Shown here: one piece after another, positions 59,447-64,000 of the stretch
How positions within the stretch are numbered: the stretch's first letter is position 1
Layout: every line of letters starts with the position of its first letter
Assembly (NCBI GenBank): GCA_965198655.1
Contig: OZ240668.1
Coordinates: 1,240,001 to 1,304,000, forward strand
DNA length: 64,000 bases
Origin: Lichenicola sp965198655
GTDB taxonomy: Bacteria; Pseudomonadota; Alphaproteobacteria; Acetobacterales; Acetobacteraceae
Direction: 5' to 3'
Position numbers and translations under genes: made by a program
Notes under the pieces: generated by a model
What the model saw: the letters and a program-made list of their open reading frames with translations, nothing else
Database searches by the model: none
Told to the model about the DNA's origin: nothing

Positions 59447-60157
59447 TCAGCCGCGCGGCGAAGGCGATGTCGCGGTCTGCCCGAACAGCACCCGGCGTTC
59501 CTCCTCCGTCCTGATGCCGCCAGACTGAGGATTGACCGTCCGCACCAGGTCGTAGGTGCGCGTGGTGGCCGGCCGGGCCTTGATCGCGGCGTGCCAGCGC
59601 TTGAGGTGGGGAAAGTCGTCGATCGACTGGCCCTGCGCCTCGGGCAGGATCCAGGGATAGCTCGCCATGTCGGCGATCGTGTACTCGGGTCCGGCGACGA
59701 AGGCACGGTCGGCCAGACGGCGGTCCAGCACGCCGTAGAGGCGGTTGGTCTCGTTGCCGTAGCGCTCGATCGCGTAGGGGATCTTCTCCGGCGCGTAGTT
59801 GCGGAAATGGTGGTTCTGCCCGGCCATGGGTCCGAGGCCGCCCATCTGCCAGAACAGCCATTGCAGCACCTCCGCCCGGCCGCGCGCGCCGTCGGGGACG
59901 AAGCGGCCGGTCTTCTCGGCGAGGTAGAGCAGGATCGCGCCGGACTCGAACAGCGACAACGGCTCGCCACCGTCCTGCGGCGCATGGTCGACGATCGCCG
60001 GCATGCGGTTGTTGGGGGCGATCCGCAGGAAGGCGGGCGTGAACTGCTCGCCCTTGCCGATGTTCACCGGGATTATCCGATACTCCAGCCCGGTCTCCTC
60101 CAAGAACAGGGTGATCTTGTGGCCGTTCGGCGTGGTCCAGTAGTACAGGTCGATCAT
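59447..60157 (-). CDS. Glutathione S-transferase, YfcG/YghU-like
   Basis: 236 residues. Thioredoxin-like N-domain with MIDLYYWTTPNGHKITLFLE, NKMP-type cis-proline segment PNNRMPAIVDH and ESGAILLYLAEKTG; all-helical C-domain with GNETNRLYGVLDRRLADRAF and YTIADMASYPWI. TPNGHK replaces a catalytic cysteine/serine and is typical of the disulfide-bond oxidoreductase group (YfcG, YghU). Reduces small disulfides or peroxides with glutathione in the cytoplasm. Divergent from the thioredoxin-like gene. Confidence 0.9.
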   Translation of the reverse strand: MIDLYYWTTPNGHKITLFLEETGLEYRIIPVNIGKGEQFTPAFLRIAPNNRMPAIVDHAPQDGGEPLSLFESGAILLYLAEKTGRFVPDGARGRAEVLQWLFWQMGGLGPMAGQNHHFRNYAPEKIPYAIERYGNETNRLYGVLDRRLADRAFVAGPEYTIADMASYPWILPEAQGQSIDDFPHLKRWHAAIKARPATTRTYDLVRTVNPQSGGIRTEEERRVLFGQTATSPSPRG

Positions 60158-60266
60158 CCCAGCCTCCTTGTGGTTTGGCTAATCCCGCACGAGATGCCAT
60201 AGTTCATAGCATCGTCGCCCCACGCCCGCGAAGTCCGGGCGGCCCACGCAACCCGGAGTGTTTCGC

Positions 60267-60782
60267 ATGCGCATCTTCGCTCCTGCCCTGCTCGCCGCCG
60301 GCTTGACGCTTGGGACCGCGGGCGCCGCGCTGGCGATCGCGCTGCCCACGCCCACCGGCCTGCCCGCGGCGCAGCCGGTGCCGAGCCCGCATCCGTACGA
60401 CACTGCCGCCGACGCGCATGCGCAGGTCGACGCCGCCTTCGCCGCCGCCAAGCGCAGCGGCCGCGACGTGCTGATCGACTTCGGCGCCAACTGGTGCCCG
60501 GATTGCCGCATGCTGAACGGGGTGATGCAGATGCCGGCGGTGAGGGCGTGGCGCGACAGCCGGTTCGAGACGGTGATGGTCAACGTCGACCGGTTCAACG
60601 TCAACATGGACATTCCCGCCCGCTACGGCGTCACGGTCAAGCAGATCCCGACCGTGCTGGTGCTGACCCCGCAGGGAAAGCTGCTGGACCCGGACGGCAC
60701 TCTGGCGCTCGGCCACGCCCGCGCCATGTCGCCGCAGGAGTCGGTGGACCAGATCGCCGCCTGGGACGCCCGTCCGCATTGA
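60267..60782 (+). CDS. Secreted thioredoxin-family protein
   Basis: 171 residues from ATG at 60267, with CGGAG about eight bases upstream. A signal peptide (FAPALLAAGLTLGTAGAALA) directs it to the periplasm. The thioredoxin-fold core is DVLIDFGANWCPDCRMLNGV (active-site CPDC) and the cis-proline IPTVLVLTPQGKLLDPDG. It resembles the DsbD-gamma/thioredoxin-like (Thioredoxin_7) group and may reduce periplasmic disulfides. Partner unknown. Confidence 0.85.
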   Translation: MRIFAPALLAAGLTLGTAGAALAIALPTPTGLPAAQPVPSPHPYDTAADAHAQVDAAFAAAKRSGRDVLIDFGANWCPDCRMLNGVMQMPAVRAWRDSRFETVMVNVDRFNVNMDIPARYGVTVKQIPTVLVLTPQGKLLDPDGTLALGHARAMSPQESVDQIAAWDARPH

Positions 60783-60856
60783 CCCCGGCCGGTCGCGCAA
60801 TCGTTACACGGATCGGCTAGACCGTGATGCGGATCGGACCGGCGAGGGAGCGGCGG

Positions 60857-61264
60857 ATGGGAACGAGGTGCCTGGCGGCGGCGGCCGTGCTGGGCCTGCT
60901 GTGCGGGATCGGCCAGGCTTCGGCCCAGGACGCGGAAAGTGGCGCGCGGCAGACGCTCGAGCGCGTGCTGGCCGTGCTTCGGCTGCAGAATGCTGCGGCA
61001 AGCGTGGCGTGCCTGCGGGCCATGACGGAAGCGCACAAGACCGAGGACCAGGTGACGGCGCTGAGCCGCAACGGGACCGGCACGGAGGACAAGCCGAACC
61101 CGAGCCTGGACATCGCCCGGGACGTGCTCGGCTCGGACTACGACACCGCGACCGCGGCCTGCGGACCCGACGCGGTCCGCGCCTGCCGGGCACCGGTGGG
61201 TGCCGCGATGGCCAAGGCGTGCGGCAACCTGAACCCGGGGCCGTCGCCGGACGCGTCGCCCTAG
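60857..61264 (+). CDS. Small secreted hypothetical protein
   Basis: 135 residues from ATG at 60857, with a purine-rich GAGGGAGCGG site. Signal peptide MGTRCLAAAAVLGLLCGIGQASAQ cut after about residue 24. The mature chain has four cysteines (in VACLRAMTEAH, TAACGPDAVRACRAP and MAKACGNLN), suggesting two disulfides in the periplasm. No family recognised. 74 bases after the thioredoxin-family gene on the same strand, so that protein could act on it; this is an inference. Confidence 0.65.
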   Translation: MGTRCLAAAAVLGLLCGIGQASAQDAESGARQTLERVLAVLRLQNAAASVACLRAMTEAHKTEDQVTALSRNGTGTEDKPNPSLDIARDVLGSDYDTATAACGPDAVRACRAPVGAAMAKACGNLNPGPSPDASP

Positions 61265-61797
61265 ACGTCGCGGTGAGCGAGCGTGCGGGATAGGGCGGAT
61301 AGCGGGTCCGCTGGTTTCGGTAGCCCGGTCGTGTTCCTGGCGGGGCCGGACAGTCCGTGGAGCTGGGCCCGGCGAGGGCGCCTGCGGGCATGGACGCGGT
61401 CCAATTCCCGTCATGGGCGGCGGCGGAGCTGCTCGGCGCCTCCTGGCAGTCGCGGCACGTCATGCGGATGACGGCGGCACGTGCGGCGGCGTGACCGGCA
61501 TGAGCCGCGTTCCCGCCGAAGAAGGTTCTCGTGGGGCGGCTCCGGATCGCGGCGGGGCGGTTGGCGGCGCTGATCGGCGCGTGACTGCCGCCGGGCGCCG
61601 CCGGGGCGCAGGTCCCGGTCCCAGAAGACGGTGAGCTCGTGCTTGTAGCAGTCTGCTCTGCCAGGGCGGACGACAGGGACGACGGGCCGTTGAACCGAAC
61701 CGTCTGCCGTTTCTTCTGCATTGCCCTCAACCGGTGGAGCGGGTGGCCCTGGTCGGCGGCTAGAAAGGGCAAAGAGCTGGATCAACAAGGTGGTTGT
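61265..61797. other. Intergenic region carrying a copy of the rlmM 3' end
   Basis: No intact gene. On the minus strand 61647-61611 encodes YKHELTVFWDRD, nearly the last residues of the RlmM-like protein (NKHELTFFWERD); at DNA level 61611-61647 matches 63011-63047 almost base for base. The rest of the region has no recognisable protein. Confidence 0.6.
61611..61647 (-). repeat. 37-bp direct repeat, copy 1 (rlmM 3' end)
   Basis: Copy of 63011-63047; about two mismatches over 37 bases (ggtcccg[g/c]tcccagaa...). The copies flank the alpha/beta hydrolase gene at 61798-62964, 1.4 kb apart. A remnant of a duplicated or replaced methyltransferase gene. Confidence 0.65.
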
Positions 61798-62964
61798 TCA
61801 AACCCGCCCCGATACATGGGGTGAAGCTGCCTGGACTGCTCGCCGATAAGGACCGTGTTTGCGCTGCTGCGTTTCTAGCGCCGAGATCGTCAGCAATGGC
61901 GGTGTGTCCTGGACGAGCCGCAGCCTCGTCTCGTCACTCCCTGAGTCGGTCAGGCTCGTGGCAGATGACGCGGCGTGACCGCTTCCGGACCGAACGTCAG
62001 CGGGCGCCGGCCTTGCATGGACGATGTCGGAGACCTGGTCGACGACGTCGCTCGCCAGCTTCAGGGACGGGTCGACGTATGTCCTGAGGTTTTCGCTCCG
62101 GTCGTCGGACCGGACCTGCTTCAGCACGTGGTTCACGTTCGGCAGGATCTCCAGCCTGGCCACGGGGTTGGCATCAGCCAGCCGCCGTGCATCCGCGGGT
62201 TCGACCTGCAGGTCGCGGTCGCCCTGGAGGATCAGGACGGGCTCGCGGATGCCGGCGATGAGCTTGTTAGGCTTCAGGGCCAGCTCGCTCATGAGGAAGT
62301 CCTGAATGGCTGGCCGGAACAAAGGCATGAGGGCCGGGCTGATGCCGGCCGCTGCCACGTGCTGTCCGGCTTCGAGCGAGGCGATGATGGACAGGGCCCG
62401 GGGCAGGATCGGGACGTTGGCAGGGTTCGCGCGGAGCTGGCTGCGCAGCACTTCGCCCAGAGACCGGCCGGGCGTGGCGACGAGGATCAGCCCGCATGTC
62501 GGTTCAGGCTGCGCCGCAAGAAGCGCGACAAGCCCACCCTCGCTGTGCCCGAGCAGCCAGACGCAGGAGGCTCCGGTCCTGGCGCGCAGGACGACGATCC
62601 AGCGGCGAATGTCGGCCGCGTAGTCGTCGATGGTTACCTGGTTGCCATCCGGAACGGCCGCCTGGCTGCCGAACAGGCCGCGCTTGTCGATCCGCAGCGT
62701 CGTGATGCCGTGCAGGGCTAGCCCCTCCGCCAGAAACCGGTAGGTGGCGGCCTGCAGGCCCGCCGGGCTGTTCCCGTCCCGGTCCACGGGTCCGGAACCG
62801 GGTATGATGAGCACCACGGGAGCATGTTGCGCCGGTGCGAGCCGGAGCGTCCCGGCCAGGGGACCTGACGGTCCCGGTGCCGTCAGCGGTTCCTCCGACG
62901 CGGCGGGGCGGCAGATTGCCAGGATCGAGACGGTCAGGGTCGCGAAGAGGGTGAGGCGCTTCAT
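61798..62964 (-). CDS. Secreted alpha/beta hydrolase with abnormal C-terminal tail
   Basis: 388 residues. A signal peptide (MKRLTLFATLTVSILAICRP) is followed by a hydrolase core: VVLIIPGSGPVDRDGNSPAG (oxyanion region), WLLGHSEGGLVALLA (nucleophile elbow), LILQGDRDLQVEPADA (aspartate) and LPNVNHVLKQV (histidine). The natural fold should end near VVDQVSDIVHAR (about residue 310); a 75-residue Ser/Arg-rich tail with no fold follows, as if the stop codon had been lost. Substrate unknown, periplasmic. It lies between the two copies of a 37-bp repeat. Confidence 0.78.
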   Translation of the reverse strand: MKRLTLFATLTVSILAICRPAASEEPLTAPGPSGPLAGTLRLAPAQHAPVVLIIPGSGPVDRDGNSPAGLQAATYRFLAEGLALHGITTLRIDKRGLFGSQAAVPDGNQVTIDDYAADIRRWIVVLRARTGASCVWLLGHSEGGLVALLAAQPEPTCGLILVATPGRSLGEVLRSQLRANPANVPILPRALSIIASLEAGQHVAAAGISPALMPLFRPAIQDFLMSELALKPNKLIAGIREPVLILQGDRDLQVEPADARRLADANPVARLEILPNVNHVLKQVRSDDRSENLRTYVDPSLKLASDVVDQVSDIVHARPAPADVRSGSGHAASSATSLTDSGSDETRLRLVQDTPPLLTISALETQQRKHGPYRRAVQAASPHVSGRV

Positions 62965-63002
62965 CACGTCGTGCCGAAGGGTGGATCTGGATCGCCAAAA
63001 TC

Positions 63003-63929
63003 CTACGACGGGTCCCGCTCCCAGAAGAAGGTGAGCTCGTGCTTGTTGTGCGACAGGTGCAGCAGGCGGGCGCCGGGGAGTGCGGCCAGGGCGTCGGCGG
63101 CGTCGTGGTCGGTCGGGTCCTGGAACTTGATGGTGCAGACGATCCGGCCCGCGGTGCCGGCTTGGGTCCAGCGGCGCAGCAGGGCGAGCAGGCGGGCGGG
63201 ATACGCGATCACGTCGCTGAACAGCCAGTCCACCGCCGGCTCGCGCGTCGGGTCGAGCCCGAAGGCGCTGTCCCGCCGGAACCGCACGCCCGGCAGGGCG
63301 GCGACGCGGGGATCGAGCGGGGCGCGGTCGACCGCGGTCACGGCGGCGCCCAGGCTGGCGATCGCCCAGGTCCAGCCGCCGGGGGAGGCGCCCAGGTCGA
63401 GGCAGGTCTGGCCCGGTTCCGGCCAGGCGCCGAGCCGGGCGCAGGCTTCCCACAGCTTGAGGTAGGCCCGGCTCGGCGGGCCGATGCGGTCCTCGTGGAA
63501 GCGGGCGACGCCGCCGGGGAACGGGCTGGTCTTGGTGGTGCTGAGCAGCAGGCGGTCCGGCGCCAGCAGGGTCCAGGCGCCGAGCGGTGCCGTGGGAGCG
63601 GCGGCCGGGAAGCGCAGCGGCGCCGCCTTCACCGGCGGCAGGCGGGCGGCGATCAGGGCGGAGCGGCGATGGTGCAGCGCCGGCAGGTGGCTCCAGTTGC
63701 GCTGCCGGTCGCGCAGCGCGGCAACCGCGTCGCCGATGGAGGCGCAGGCGACCTCTTCCGGCGCATCCCACCGGTCCAGCGCCCAGAACGCCGGCGCCGG
63801 CGGGTCCGGCGACAGCGCCAGCCGGCCGAGGACGACGGATACCGCGACGCCGCGGCGATCGAGCTCCTCGGCCAGCACCGCCTCGTTGCCCTCCGAGGCG
63901 AGGTAGGCGGCGCGGGTCCCCTCGGTCAC
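63003..63929 (-). CDS. rlmM: RlmM-like 23S rRNA 2'-O-ribose methyltransferase
   Basis: 308 residues from a GTG that overlaps the upstream DUF423 stop (GTGA). An N-terminal THUMP-like region precedes an FtsJ-type methyltransferase: CLDLGASPGGWTWAIASLGA (SAM site), VDWLFSDVIAYP, and TIKFQDPTDHDA with the catalytic lysine. RlmM methylates C2498 of 23S rRNA in E. coli, where ygdD (DUF423) is also its neighbour, which supports this call. Symbol given by family; the E. coli protein is somewhat longer. Confidence 0.82.
   Translation of the reverse strand: MTEGTRAAYLASEGNEAVLAEELDRRGVAVSVVLGRLALSPDPPAPAFWALDRWDAPEEVACASIGDAVAALRDRQRNWSHLPALHHRRSALIAARLPPVKAAPLRFPAAAPTAPLGAWTLLAPDRLLLSTTKTSPFPGGVARFHEDRIGPPSRAYLKLWEACARLGAWPEPGQTCLDLGASPGGWTWAIASLGAAVTAVDRAPLDPRVAALPGVRFRRDSAFGLDPTREPAVDWLFSDVIAYPARLLALLRRWTQAGTAGRIVCTIKFQDPTDHDAADALAALPGARLLHLSHNKHELTFFWERDPS
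63011..63047 (-). repeat. 37-bp direct repeat, copy 2
   Basis: The 3' end of the intact RlmM-like gene, of which 61611-61647 is a second copy 1.4 kb away. Confidence 0.65.
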
Positions 63930-64000
63930 GCGCGGCGGCGGAGGCAGGCGAGGGCGAGCAGCAGCCAGCCCGCCATCAGCACGCTGCCGCCGAAGGGGGC
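63926..64000 (-). CDS. DUF423 membrane protein, C-terminal fragment
   Basis: Partial gene entering from the right edge; 24 residues visible, APFGGSVLMAGWLLLALACL then RRRA and TGA. The GG..LMAGW..LA pattern is the last transmembrane segment of DUF423 (YgdD/TMEM256) proteins. Its stop overlaps the rlmM start, the same neighbourhood as ygdD-rlmM in E. coli. Function unknown. Confidence 0.65.
   Translation of the reverse strand, partial: APFGGSVLMAGWLLLALACLRRRA

Noticed and set aside
1..64000. tRNA genes, rRNA genes and CRISPR arrays
   Set aside because: Reading the intergenic regions for TPsiC-arm-like sequences and repeated spacers gave none; a covariance-model search could not be run.

Overview
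The window is high-GC DNA from an alphaproteobacterium, most likely Acetobacteraceae (Rhodospirillales). The grounds are the gene order of the cell-wall cluster, a MurE of the meso-diaminopimelate type (DNPR motif), a direct-repeat LexA box of the alphaproteobacterial form (GTTC-N7-GTTC), the argH/lptM/lysA and aroE-coaE-dnaQ neighbourhoods, a Hint_2-type surface protein, and clusters of short GC-rich palindromes between genes. Genes are tightly packed and many neighbours overlap by the four bases ATGA or GTGA.

Layout. 0-13.9 kb: lysine and arginine genes (lysA, lptM, argH) split by a 5 kb accessory block (cytidine deaminase, a repeat-rich glycosyltransferase, an alpha/beta hydrolase, small genes, a secreted trypsin-like protease), then a thioredoxin-like protein, two transglutaminase-like proteins, an N-formylglutamate amidohydrolase and aroE-coaE-dnaQ. 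A 174-bp MITE-like element sits exactly at the dnaQ stop codon. 14-21.2 kb: a divergent surface-glycan or glycolipid locus (GT-A-like protein, GT2 transferase, flavin monooxygenase / ATP-grasp ligase, small ORF, Wzx-like flippase) ending in an IS5-like transposase remnant. 21.3-26.8 kb: lipoprotein hydrolase, Nudix hydrolase, XRE regulator, Hint-domain protein and a small secreted protein. 26.8-33.6 kb: FkbM methyltransferase, ligA, recN, bamD, lpxC. 34.4-37.0 kb: an island of unlike base composition inserted between lpxC and ftsZ. It carries a frameshifted polymorphic-toxin-like gene, a low-GC probable immunity gene and a SUKH (SMI1/KNR4) immunity gene. 37.5-57.1 kb: the complete dcw cluster on the minus strand, mraZ to ftsZ. 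Upstream of mraZ lie four TGGG boxes at exact 10-bp spacing and a perfect LexA box, followed by the RNase P RNA gene. 58.2-64 kb: a Rieske protein without petB/petC, a small membrane protein, glutathione S-transferase, periplasmic thioredoxin, a secreted protein, a hydrolase flanked by a 37-bp direct repeat, an RlmM-like rRNA methyltransferase and the end of a DUF423 gene.

How it works together: most of the window is housekeeping (peptidoglycan precursor synthesis, divisome, lipid A and outer-membrane assembly, DNA repair and ligation, amino-acid synthesis). The accessory blocks are placed between otherwise conserved neighbours (argH-lptM versus lysA, ftsZ versus lpxC). The best candidates for something new are the toxin/immunity island, the glycan locus that combines a flavin monooxygenase with an ATP-grasp ligase and a flippase, and the double operator region upstream of the dcw cluster. 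No tRNA, rRNA or CRISPR array was recognised.
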